Part shown: positions 53,594-62,022 of the stretch, piece by piece
Numbering within the stretch: the first letter of the stretch is position 1
Layout of the letters: each line of letters starts with the position of its first letter
Origin: Paenibacillus koleovorans NBRC 103111
GTDB taxonomy: Bacteria > Bacillota > Bacilli > Paenibacillales > NBRC-103111
Direction: 5' to 3'
Length of the DNA: 64,000 nt
Assembly (NCBI RefSeq): GCF_004000845.1
Contig: NZ_BIMA01000003.1
Coordinates: forward strand, 1 to 64,000
Notes under the pieces: model-generated
What the model was told of the DNA's origin: nothing
Database searches by the model: none
Seen by the model: only the letters and a program-made list of their open reading frames with translations
Position numbers and translations under genes: made by a program

Positions 53594-54214
53594 TTACTTC
53601 TTCTGAGCCGCGGAAGCCGCAGCGATCATCGGGCCGAACCCGATCAGATCGGCGATATGGGCGCCATCCTTCACTTTGCGTGCAATGTCCGCCTCCAGCT
53701 CCTCAATATGCGCCGCAGCTTGCAGCATCTCCTCGATTTGCTCCTTCGGCACCACGACAACCCCGTCATCGTCGCCAATGATCAAGTCGCCTGTATGAAC
53801 AACCACGCCGCCGCAAACGACAGCCTCGCCAGTGGTGCCGATTGTTTTGTTCGTCCCGACTCTCGGGGTAACATGCCGCGTGAATGCCGGGAAATCGAAG
53901 CTGCGGATCAACGCCACATCGCGGACCGCGCCGTCGACCACGATTCCTTTCACCCCGCGCTCCATCGCCTCCATGCTAGTCAGCTCGCCGAACAGCGCTC
54001 CTTCCGGGCTGCCGCCGCCGTCAATCACGAGCACCGAACCGCTCGGCACCTCGCCTAATGCTTTATGGCATGTAATGATCGAGCCCGGGTAGCATTTGAC
54101 CGTATAGGCGATCCCGATCATCTTATAGCCTTCCTTGAGCGGCTTAATCCCCGCATCCATCGTAAACATCTTGTTCATGGCGTCGCTTAGCGCAGCGCTT
54201 GGGTAAAAATTCAT
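53594..54214 (-). CDS. RraA-like / HMG-CHA aldolase-family protein (second copy)
   Basis: 206 aa from ATG 54214 (MNFYPSAALSDAM), with AAAGGAG 12 nt upstream. Motifs: SVLVIDGGGSPEGALFGELTS, GIVVDGAVRDVALI with the metal-site Arg-Asp intact, and GGVVVHTGDLIIGDDDGVVVVP. Unlike its neighbour this copy keeps the DGAVRD motif and could be the catalytic one. A longer frame back to 54349 is unlikely, since it runs up to a terminator hairpin. First gene of the RraA-RraA-M20 operon. Confidence 0.84.
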   Translation of the reverse strand: MNFYPSAALSDAMNKMFTMDAGIKPLKEGYKMIGIAYTVKCYPGSIITCHKALGEVPSGSVLVIDGGGSPEGALFGELTSMEAMERGVKGIVVDGAVRDVALIRSFDFPAFTRHVTPRVGTNKTIGTTGEAVVCGGVVVHTGDLIIGDDDGVVVVPKEQIEEMLQAAAHIEELEADIARKVKDGAHIADLIGFGPMIAAASAAQKK

Positions 54215-54352
54215 CAGCTCATACAGCTCCTTTTGGGCAAATTGGAAAAGAATTGCTAGTGTGGATTGTATAGATTGCGCCTCTGTTTGCCTACTGTCTG
54301 TTTTCCAGCTTTGTCTCACATCTTCGTATTTCCCGTAGAACAGACACAAAAA

Positions 54353-54393
54353 AGGCTATTCCGTCCGATCTGTGGGGGACCTCGGAATAGCCT
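54353..54393 (-). terminator. Terminator downstream of the DEAD-box helicase
   Basis: An 11-bp perfect stem AGGCTATTCCG / CGGAATAGCCT with a 19-nt loop followed on the minus strand by TTTTTTTGTG. It ends transcription from the helicase and isolates the RraA operon. Confidence 0.85.
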
Positions 54394-54419
54394 AGCCTGA
54401 CAGATTTAGTTGTCGGTGA

Positions 54420-54610
54420 AAATAGCGCTATGAAATCACCTTATCTAGTCGAAAGTGCCGATTTGCAGAAAAATAACGATACGGCATCACCTTATTCCCG
54501 TCAATTGTGGGAAAAGTCGAGCCTGATGGGGCAAATAACGTTATGCCATCATCTTATCCTGGAGAAAAACTCGGTTGGCGGGCAAATAGCGGTACGCCAT
54601 CATCTTATTT
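54420..54610. repeat. Array B: four copies of the 24-bp motif spaced 51-62-51 bp
   Basis: Copies of the array A motif start at 54423, 54474, 54536 and 54587, with the same spacing series as array A. The last copy supplies the TAA stop codon of the helicase gene (TTATTT read in reverse). The array lies in the helicase 3' untranslated region. Confidence 0.9.
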
Positions 54611-56326
54611 CGGCGAGAACCAGCGGCGCCTGCGATTGGACTTCGAAGCCGTCGCATCGGCGGCGCTGGAAGTGCTGGTGACGGCGGTTGCCGGCTGCTT
54701 GATCTGCGGCCGCGATTGTGGCTGCGACTGAGGCCTCGGCTGCCGCTCGGCTTGCACTTGCGGCTTCGGCTGCTGCAGCTTGGCTGCATGCGATTGCCTG
54801 GATGGCTGAGGCTGTCGTTGCTCTTGCTCACGGCCCTGCCCCTGCTCTCGCCCTTGCAGTTGCACACGCCCTTGCTCCTGCCCTTGCCCTTGTGCCTGCT
54901 CTCGCCCTTGCCGCTGTTCCTGCCCCTGCTCTCGCCCTTGCCGTTGCCCTTGCACACGCCCCTGCTCTTGCTCTCGTCCTTGCCCTCGCCCTTGTGCCTG
55001 CACACGCCCCGGCTCCTGCATGCGTCCTTGCTCCAGCCCGCGCCCTTGCCCTTGCACGCGTCCCTGCCCCCGCTGCTGTCGTTGTACCTGCGTTTGCTGT
55101 TGCCCTTGCTGCTGTCGCTGTCCTTGCCGCTGCCCCTGCCCTTGCGCATTCCCTGTCTGGCTCGCCTGCTCGTGCAGCATAGGGAACGGATGATCCTTCA
55201 CCTCGGGAATCGACTTCTTGATCAGCTTCTCGATGTCCTTCAAGTACGGCAACTCCTCGGCTTCGCAGAACGAGATGGCCGTCCCGCTCATCCCCGCGCG
55301 TCCCGTCCGGCCGATCCGATGCACGTACGTTTCCGGAATGTTCGGCAGGTTATAATTAATGACGTAAGGCAATTCTTCGATGTCGATGCCTCGCGCCGCA
55401 ATATCGGTAGCCACGAGTACGCGGGTGGCGCCGTTCTTGAAATTGTTCAGCGCCGCCTGCCGGGCGTTCTGCGACTTGTCGCCGTGGATCGCCTGAGCGG
55501 AGATGTTCGCCCGGGTCAACGCCTTCGCGACCCGATCGGCGCCATGTTTGGTCCGGGTAAACACCAGCGTCGACGTGATCGATCGGTCTTGCAGCAAGTG
55601 GTTAAGCAGTCCGAGCTTGTTATCTTTATCGACCTTGTACACCGACTGCTCGATCCGATCCACCGTGGACGATACCGGAGTGATCTCCACTTTCACGGGA
55701 TTCACTAGAATGGATTGCACCAGGCTCGCGATCTCAGGCGGCATCGTAGCTGAGAAAAACAGCGTTTGACGCTTAGCCGGCATTTTGGCGATAATTTTCT
55801 TCACGTCGTTAATAAAGCCCATATCGAGCATACGGTCGGCTTCGTCCAGCACTAAAATCTGAATATGCTGCAGATCGACCAGCCTCTGATTCATCAAATC
55901 CATCAGCCGGCCCGGCGTCGCGATCAGGATGTCCGTGCCCTGCTCCAGCTCCCGCTCCTGCGATCTCTGCGACACGCCGCCCACGACGACGGCACAGCGG
56001 ATCGACGTGAACCGGCTGTACGCGGTGATATTATCGGCGATCTGGATGGCCAGCTCCCGAGTAGGCGTGAGGATGAGGGTCCGAATCCAGCGGTGCCGCT
56101 GCTGCTGTTGGGACGGCCTGCCCGCCATATCGCCGCTCAGCAGTTGAATGATAGGCAATGCAAAAGCGGCCGTCTTGCCCGTCCCCGTCTGGGCGCAGCC
56201 AAGCAAATCCCGCCCGGCCAGCACGGCTGGAATCGACTGCTCCTGGATCGGCGTCGGCTCCTCGTAGTTTTCTTGTCTGAGCGCCTTCAGAATCGGCGGA
56301 ATCAGCTTCAATTGTTCGAATGTCAT
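54605..56326 (-). CDS. DEAD-box RNA helicase (RhlE-like) with long Gln/Gly/Arg-rich tail
   Basis: 573 aa. Q motif PTPIQEQSIP, Walker A AQTGTGKT, PTRELA, motif II DEAD, SAT, and HRIGRTGR: a complete helicase core over residues 1-370. The last 180 residues are low complexity. Residues about 395-500 alternate Gln with Gly, Arg and Glu (QGQGQRQGQ, GREQGQ), then a Pro/Gln stretch and a basic end SNRRRRWFSPK. Basic tails of this sort bind RNA, and such tails can drive condensation. Many cold-adaptation helicases are of this type. ATG 56326. Confidence 0.92.
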   Translation of the reverse strand: MTFEQLKLIPPILKALRQENYEEPTPIQEQSIPAVLAGRDLLGCAQTGTGKTAAFALPIIQLLSGDMAGRPSQQQQRHRWIRTLILTPTRELAIQIADNITAYSRFTSIRCAVVVGGVSQRSQERELEQGTDILIATPGRLMDLMNQRLVDLQHIQILVLDEADRMLDMGFINDVKKIIAKMPAKRQTLFFSATMPPEIASLVQSILVNPVKVEITPVSSTVDRIEQSVYKVDKDNKLGLLNHLLQDRSITSTLVFTRTKHGADRVAKALTRANISAQAIHGDKSQNARQAALNNFKNGATRVLVATDIAARGIDIEELPYVINYNLPNIPETYVHRIGRTGRAGMSGTAISFCEAEELPYLKDIEKLIKKSIPEVKDHPFPMLHEQASQTGNAQGQGQRQGQRQQQGQQQTQVQRQQRGQGRVQGQGRGLEQGRMQEPGRVQAQGRGQGREQEQGRVQGQRQGREQGQEQRQGREQAQGQGQEQGRVQLQGREQGQGREQEQRQPQPSRQSHAAKLQQPKPQVQAERQPRPQSQPQSRPQIKQPATAVTSTSSAADATASKSNRRRRWFSPK

Positions 56327-56447
56327 AGGTTCTCCTTTTGTATAACGCAGAGAGGAGCCTGAAATCGACAGGCCCCTCCGAGTAGTACAAGTCTAATTTG
56401 ATACTAACTAGTATAACACAATTTGGGATCAGACCAAACTAACGGAA

Positions 56448-57097
56448 TTAGCGAACATGATCAAAACTGGATGGAAGCCCTTCCTTACGATTCAAATGAA
56501 AAAACACGCGAAGTCTTTTGATGGCGGGATCCTCGATTTGCAGCTTTTTGATCATTTTCCGTGAGCGGCTTAACAAGTAGTCCTTATGGTTCGGAGAAAA
56601 AATAAAGCCTAAACCAGTAGTCATATTAAATGGTTCAAGACGGATAATCCGTGTGAATACCAAGGGTCGGTTTGGTGCTTTAAGGGATTGGCTTAAACCC
56701 AAATCCACAATCTCGAAAGGTTCGGTATCGGCCAATAGATCGAATAGCCGGAGGGTGCTATTTTCCGCGTTGATTTCCTGGACTTCGAATAACGAGCTTT
56801 GCGCCTGCAGCATACCCGCAAGCAGCTCCTTTTCAACGGGATTGTCGGTCTCAAAAGTTTCCGAGAACCTATCTACCAAGCTCTTATCTCCGATCATCTT
56901 CTCGTAAACTGTAAAATCAGCAAGCGTATCGACATCCGAGTCGTTTTCAATGACGATTTGTCCCCGATGATTCAAAATGTCCAGCCCACGTGCAGCAAGC
57001 TCGAATCCTACCTTCTCTTGCCCGGAGGCTCGGATTATTTTGTCGTGGAGCTGTACAAGGGATTGTCGATATGTTTGTACTGTTCAATTGGGTTCAT
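56448..57097 (-). pseudogene. Orphan gene interrupted by a single-base deletion
   Basis: ATG 57097, with AAGGAG 7 nt upstream, begins MNPIEQYKHIDNP and then shifts frame at the GGG run 57059-57061. The other frame continues LVQLHDKIIRASGQEKVGFELAARGLDIL and onward to the stop at 56448. The length is 650 nt; one added base gives exactly 217 codons. The body (for example FDLLADTEPFEIVDLG and RPLVFTRIIRLEPF) is not a family I know. Either a frameshift mutation, a sequencing error or programmed frameshifting in a C-run. A TTG at 56975 would give a truncated product. Confidence 0.7.
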
Positions 57098-57196
57098 AAG
57101 TCGGCTCCTTCTAGGATATTCTCTCCAACATTGTAGCAGATTGCAAAGCGCTCTATAATGAAAAGACTACTACCGCTACAAGCTTTTTTCAAGGAG

Positions 57197-58795
57197 ATGC
57201 AACGCCGTATGAATTCGAATCCCGTCCTGAACGATGAGCAATGGGGACAGCTGCTGTCGCAGATCCCCCGTCTATACAACGATGTGACGCTCAGCCGAGG
57301 GTTTCAATATTACAAGCAGCAGGTCGTCACCAGCCTCGTGCAAAAAGAAGATCGTATCATTCAAGCCAAAGTCGCAGGCTCGGAAACGTACCATGTGACG
57401 CTACGGCTAGACAGGCTGCACGCCAGCACTTGCTCTTGTCCCGTACATGTGCACTGCAAACATCTCGCGGCGGTCATGATGGAGCTGGCGGATCGGATCG
57501 GGTATCCGGCGGCGCAAATTCTGAACGCCAACAGCGCGATCAAGCTGGACGAAGTCCGGAAACAGAAGCAGCAGATGCCTGCGGTTTCCCAGGAAGAGCT
57601 AAACGCGCTCCCCGGTACGGATGTGTTCGGGTGGCATGCTTTTCTCACGAAACGGGAAGCTCACATTAAGCTAGGCTACGATCTGCTCGTGTTCACGGAC
57701 GCGCTGCGCGCCGACATTCGCGGCATTCCGCATAATCGGATTCCGTTTACGGTCAACGACTCTCATTTTTTCAGCTTGCATGAGGAGCTGTTTATTTTCG
57801 CGCAAGCGGTCCGGAGCACTCAGAACGGCTCGAGCTACTACACGCCTATGGCTTTGAACGCCGTGTTCGAGGAGCTGTTGAACTGGATCTCGGTACGTTC
57901 CGCGCAGTTCCATCTTCCCGATACGGAGACGCGGATGCTGCAAACATTCGGCTACATGCGCAGCCAGATGGCGGTGGAACCCGGACAGAGCTTCTTTTTT
58001 TATCGTCTTTACACGATGTTATGGAAGCTATGGCTGGAGCCGCATCCGGAGCGGGACCGTATAGTGAGGCTTGAGGCGGAGGCAGCGGACAAACAGCTGT
58101 CGCACGCGGAGACTCCTGCATCCCCGTCCCTTGCGCTGGCCAGAGGGTATGTCTTGTTCCATGCGGGCAACTATGAGGAAGCCTGGCAAGCGCTGTCGTC
58201 GCTCGGAACGGGTATCCGCTCGGTCGCCAGGCTGTACCTTCCTTTCCTGGAGAGGTTGGCCGCGGAGGAAGCTTGGGAGCCGCTGCTGGACTGGCTGATG
58301 AAGTCGACTTCGGCTTTTCAGCGCGGGCTGCAAGTGGAGATGGACGCCTATTTGAGCTGCTGGAAAACGTTGATCGCGCATCGGCCGGAAGCCGAACAGC
58401 GGCTGTGGGACGCCTTGGAGGAGCTGCTTCCTTACTCAAGAAGAATTCTGGAGGATCTGCTGTACGAGCAAGGCAAGTGGAAAGCGTGGATTGAGCTGCA
58501 GCTGGTGCAGGATACGGATCCGTTCTACCATCGCGCCACGGTCTTCGCCCCGATCGAGAAGGAAGCGCCGGAAGCGCTGCTCCCCTACTACCATCAAGCG
58601 ATTGACCGGCATGTCTCGCTCAAAAATCGGGATTCCTACAAAGCTGCGGTCAAGCTGCTGAAACGGTTGAAAAAGGTGTACAAGCGGCTTAAGCAGGAGG
58701 AGCGCTGGGCGCGGTTTTTGGCGCGGTTCACGGAGCGGTACAGCCGTCTCAGGGCGCTGCAGGAGGAAATGGCGAAAGGAAAGCTGGCGGAATGA
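57197..58795 (+). CDS. SWIM zinc-finger protein coupled to a SNF2 helicase
   Basis: About 533 aa. SWIM motif CSCPVHVHCKH, followed by the helix LAAVMMELA, at residues about 80-100 behind the usual beta strands (YYKQQVVTSLVQKEDRIIQAKV). The remainder is a helical, TPR-like domain. The stop overlaps the next start by 4 nt (ATGA), so it is translationally coupled to the SNF2 gene, the classical arrangement for SWIM-SNF2 pairs. Possible starts are ATG 57158, 57197 or 57209; the purine run AAGGAG lies at 57191-57196. Related to neither of the other SWIM proteins in detail, only in the zinc motif. Confidence 0.85.
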   Translation: MQRRMNSNPVLNDEQWGQLLSQIPRLYNDVTLSRGFQYYKQQVVTSLVQKEDRIIQAKVAGSETYHVTLRLDRLHASTCSCPVHVHCKHLAAVMMELADRIGYPAAQILNANSAIKLDEVRKQKQQMPAVSQEELNALPGTDVFGWHAFLTKREAHIKLGYDLLVFTDALRADIRGIPHNRIPFTVNDSHFFSLHEELFIFAQAVRSTQNGSSYYTPMALNAVFEELLNWISVRSAQFHLPDTETRMLQTFGYMRSQMAVEPGQSFFFYRLYTMLWKLWLEPHPERDRIVRLEAEAADKQLSHAETPASPSLALARGYVLFHAGNYEEAWQALSSLGTGIRSVARLYLPFLERLAAEEAWEPLLDWLMKSTSAFQRGLQVEMDAYLSCWKTLIAHRPEAEQRLWDALEELLPYSRRILEDLLYEQGKWKAWIELQLVQDTDPFYHRATVFAPIEKEAPEALLPYYHQAIDRHVSLKNRDSYKAAVKLLKRLKKVYKRLKQEERWARFLARFTERYSRLRALQEEMAKGKLAE

Positions 58796-61700
58796 GCGCG
58801 AAATGGATGACTTTGGAATTGCATGTGATGCTGACGGAAAGCGGCGATGCGCTCTTGTGGGCGACCCGCGAAGGCGAAGTCGATGTGCAGGGAGTGCTGC
58901 TCCGCAGGCTGCTGTTCGCGTGGCATGAGCCCTCCTGCTACGGAACGGAGCTGGAGCTGCAGCAAGCCGGGGACTTGACGGTCATTGTGCTGCCGGCCGA
59001 GATGGTGCTGCCTTTCTTCGCCGAACCTCCCTTCGTGAAGGCGGTGCGCTGGGAGGCGGGGAACGACGCGGCTCGGGTTTTGCTCGCCGCCGCGCCGGCG
59101 CTGTGCCGGGAAGCGCGGGAAGGCCGGTATGCGCCGAACCACGACGCGTTCCGGCAGGGCAAGCTGCAGTGGACGTGGGAGGCTGACTCGGAACGGTTGG
59201 CGGATCGGGACGGGCTGCTAGGGCGGGACGGACTGCTAGGGCGGGACGCGCTGCTGGGGCGGGATGGGCTGCAAGGGCGAGACGGACTACAAGGGCGGGA
59301 CGCGCGGGACGGACTGCTAGGGCGGGACGGGCTGCTAGGGCGGGACGCGCTGCTAGGGCTGGACGCCCTGCTGGGGCGGGACGGGCTGCAAGGGCTGGGG
59401 GCGGCGTTCTCCGCTGTTGTTTCCGCAGAGCACTACGCGGACGAAGCGTCGGCTGCTGAGCTGCGGCGTAACTATCCCGCGCTGTTCGAGCGTTCGCCGT
59501 CGGCGGCCGCGAGCCGGGGCAGCGCAGAGGAATGGCTTGCCGCCATCGGCTGGAAGCCGGACACGGCCCCGTTCCGCCCGGCGCTGCAGCTGCTTGAGCC
59601 GGACGAGGCGGAGGAGCGGGCCGATTGGCGGCTGCGCCTCGTGCTGCAGGACAAGCGGGACGCGCAGACGCTCGTGCCGCTTCGCTTGTTCACAGATGGG
59701 CACGCAAGTGGGGTATGGCCCGACGAGTGGAGCCTCTACATCCGCGAGCGGGCGGCCGGCTGGGCGGCGGGGCTGGCGGCGGCGTTGCCGGGTGTGGCGG
59801 GCGGTGATCTCAGCGCTGTGGCGGGTGTTGGCGGTGAAGACGGCGGGGCTGCACCTGGCGGCGGTGAAGACGGCACGGCTGCGCTTGGCGGTGGCGGCAC
59901 CGCCGTCGCTCAGCAGCTGCTCGCCGAGCCGCTGAGCGATGAAGCCGCCTGGCGGTTCCTGACGACGGACAGCCGGCAGTTGCTGAGCGACGGCTGGAAC
60001 GTCATGCTGCCCGCCTGGTGGGAAGCCGCTTCCCGGCGCAAGCCTCGCTTGCGAGCTCGGGTGAAGGCTGACGCCGGAGGCGAGGCAAGCGGAGGCGCCG
60101 ATGGCGGCAAGCGCCGCTCGCTGTTCGGGTTGAACTCGATCGTCGAGTTCGATTGGCGCATCGCGATCGGGGAGTCCGACTTGGATGCCGCCGAGTTTGC
60201 CCAACTGCTGGAAAGCCACGAGCGACTCATCAAGTTCCGAGGCGAATGGGTGTATCTCGATCCTGTCCTGCTGGACCGCATCCGTCAGTTCATGGCCGGC
60301 CTGAAGCCGGAGGAAGGCTTGTCCTTGCAGGACGTGCTGCAGCTGCATCTTCTGAACGAAGCGGATCGCGAGTCACGCTGGGCGGGCGGCAAGCGGCGAG
60401 CTGGCGAAGCAGCGGAGGACGATGAGGAAGAAGAGCGCGTCCGACTCGATGTCGAGCTGAACACGCATCTGCTCGGGCTGCTTCGTCAGCTAAGCCAGCC
60501 CGCGGAGCTGCTCGCCGAGGTGACCGTGCCGAGCGGCTTGCAAGCCGAGCTGCGCGGCTATCAGCGCGAAGGCTTCGCCTGGCTCAGCCTGCTCCGCAGG
60601 TTCGGGCTTGGCGCTTGCCTCGCCGACGATATGGGGCTTGGCAAAACGGTCCAGTTCATCGCCTATTTGCTGCAGCACCAGCCGGAGTCGGACACCCCCG
60701 CCCTGCTCGTCTGCCCTACCTCGGTGCTCGGCAATTGGCAGCGGGAGCTCGCTCGGTTCGCACCTGGCTTGAAGGTGCATCTGCATTATGGTAAAGGCCG
60801 ATCGACCAGCGGGGACTCATCGGATGCCACAACATGGTCGGACGGATCCATCGATATCGTCCTCACCAGCTACACGACGGCACAGCTCGATCAGGAGCTG
60901 CTGCAAGCGACGAATTGGAGCTCGCTCTGTCTCGACGAGGCGCAGAACATCAAGAATGCGCAGACGAAGCAGTCCGCCGCCGTCCGTTCTCTCCAGGCAC
61001 GGCATCGCATCGCGCTGACCGGGACGCCGATCGAGAACCGGCTGTCCGAGCTGTGGTCGATCTACGATTTTCTAAACCCCGGCTACCTTGGAACTCAGCG
61101 CGGGTTCCAGCAGCGATTCGCGAATCCGATCGAGAAGGATCGCGACGAGGAGCGCACGGCTCAGCTGCAGAAGCTGGTCAAGCCGTTCCTGCTGCGCCGC
61201 AAGAAGAAGGATCCCGCGATCCAGCTCGATCTGCCGGACAAGCTGGAAATGAAGGTTTACATCAACCTTACCGCCGAGCAAGGCGCCATGTACGAGCAGT
61301 CGGTCAAGACGCTGATGGAGCGTATGACCCAGCTCGAAGGCATCGAGCGCAAAGGCGCGATTCTCGTCGCCCTCACCCAGCTCAAGCAAATCTGCGATCA
61401 TCCCGTGCTGCACACCAAAGAGACCGGTGCCGCCGGCAGCAACGACCTGCAAGACGAGGGCTTGCGCGAAACGTTCGTCGTGCGCTCCGCCAAGCTCGAG
61501 CGGCTCGTCGCGATGGTCGACGAGCTGCGGGACGAAGGCGACCGCTGCCTCATCTTCACGCAGTACATCGGCATGGGGCAGATGATCGCCGATGTACTGC
61601 GAGCGCAGCGCGACGAGCCCGTGCTGTGGCTGAACGGCAGCACGTCCAAGGTCGACCGCGACAAGATGATCGACACCTTCCAAGCGTCGGACGGGAGCGG

Positions 61701-62022
61701 TCCCGGCATCTTCGTCCTGTCGCTCAAAGCCGGCGGCGTCGGCCTCAACCTGACGGCGGCGAATCATGTGTTCCACTTCGACCGTTGGTGGAACCCCGCC
61801 GTCGAGAACCAGGCGACCGACCGCGCCTTTCGCATGGGCCAGAAACGCAACGTGCAGGTGCACAAGTTCATCTCGCTCGGCACGCTCGAGGAGAAAATCG
61901 ACGAGATGCTCGAGAGCAAGATGAGCCTGAGCGAGAACGTCATCTCCACCTCGGAGAACTGGATCACCGAGCTGTCGAACGACGAGCTGCGCGATCTGTT
62001 CGCGCTGCGGCAAGCTTGGTGA
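58792..62022 (+). CDS. SNF2-family DEAD/DEAH helicase with hexapeptide tandem repeats
   Basis: 1076 aa. N-terminal SNF2-associated domain interrupted at residues 139-201 by ten tandem hexapeptides (RDGLLG and variants) encoded by an 18-bp repeat at 59206-59394. A Gly/Ala-rich insert lies near 335-375. The ATPase core starts near residue 580: DDMGLGKTVQ, DEAQNIKN, TGTPIENRL, then the second lobe with FTQYIGMGQ, LSLKAGGVGLNLT and DRAFRMGQKRNVQVHKF. SNF2 proteins of this type act on nucleic acids; the biological role with SWIM is unknown. ATG 58792 overlaps the SWIM stop. Confidence 0.92.
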   Translation: MSAKWMTLELHVMLTESGDALLWATREGEVDVQGVLLRRLLFAWHEPSCYGTELELQQAGDLTVIVLPAEMVLPFFAEPPFVKAVRWEAGNDAARVLLAAAPALCREAREGRYAPNHDAFRQGKLQWTWEADSERLADRDGLLGRDGLLGRDALLGRDGLQGRDGLQGRDARDGLLGRDGLLGRDALLGLDALLGRDGLQGLGAAFSAVVSAEHYADEASAAELRRNYPALFERSPSAAASRGSAEEWLAAIGWKPDTAPFRPALQLLEPDEAEERADWRLRLVLQDKRDAQTLVPLRLFTDGHASGVWPDEWSLYIRERAAGWAAGLAAALPGVAGGDLSAVAGVGGEDGGAAPGGGEDGTAALGGGGTAVAQQLLAEPLSDEAAWRFLTTDSRQLLSDGWNVMLPAWWEAASRRKPRLRARVKADAGGEASGGADGGKRRSLFGLNSIVEFDWRIAIGESDLDAAEFAQLLESHERLIKFRGEWVYLDPVLLDRIRQFMAGLKPEEGLSLQDVLQLHLLNEADRESRWAGGKRRAGEAAEDDEEEERVRLDVELNTHLLGLLRQLSQPAELLAEVTVPSGLQAELRGYQREGFAWLSLLRRFGLGACLADDMGLGKTVQFIAYLLQHQPESDTPALLVCPTSVLGNWQRELARFAPGLKVHLHYGKGRSTSGDSSDATTWSDGSIDIVLTSYTTAQLDQELLQATNWSSLCLDEAQNIKNAQTKQSAAVRSLQARHRIALTGTPIENRLSELWSIYDFLNPGYLGTQRGFQQRFANPIEKDRDEERTAQLQKLVKPFLLRRKKKDPAIQLDLPDKLEMKVYINLTAEQGAMYEQSVKTLMERMTQLEGIERKGAILVALTQLKQICDHPVLHTKETGAAGSNDLQDEGLRETFVVRSAKLERLVAMVDELRDEGDRCLIFTQYIGMGQMIADVLRAQRDEPVLWLNGSTSKVDRDKMIDTFQASDGSGPGIFVLSLKAGGVGLNLTAANHVFHFDRWWNPAVENQATDRAFRMGQKRNVQVHKFISLGTLEEKIDEMLESKMSLSENVISTSENWITELSNDELRDLFALRQAW

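Noticed and set aside
54215-54349. N-terminal extension of the upstream RraA-like protein
   Set aside because: It would run up to the helicase terminator hairpin and adds residues outside the family; the ATG at 54214 fits the fold.
54716-55708. Plus-strand frames rich in Leu-Pro or Ala-Leu repeats
   Set aside because: They mirror the Gln/Gly/Arg repeat of the helicase on the other strand; low complexity keeps all frames open.
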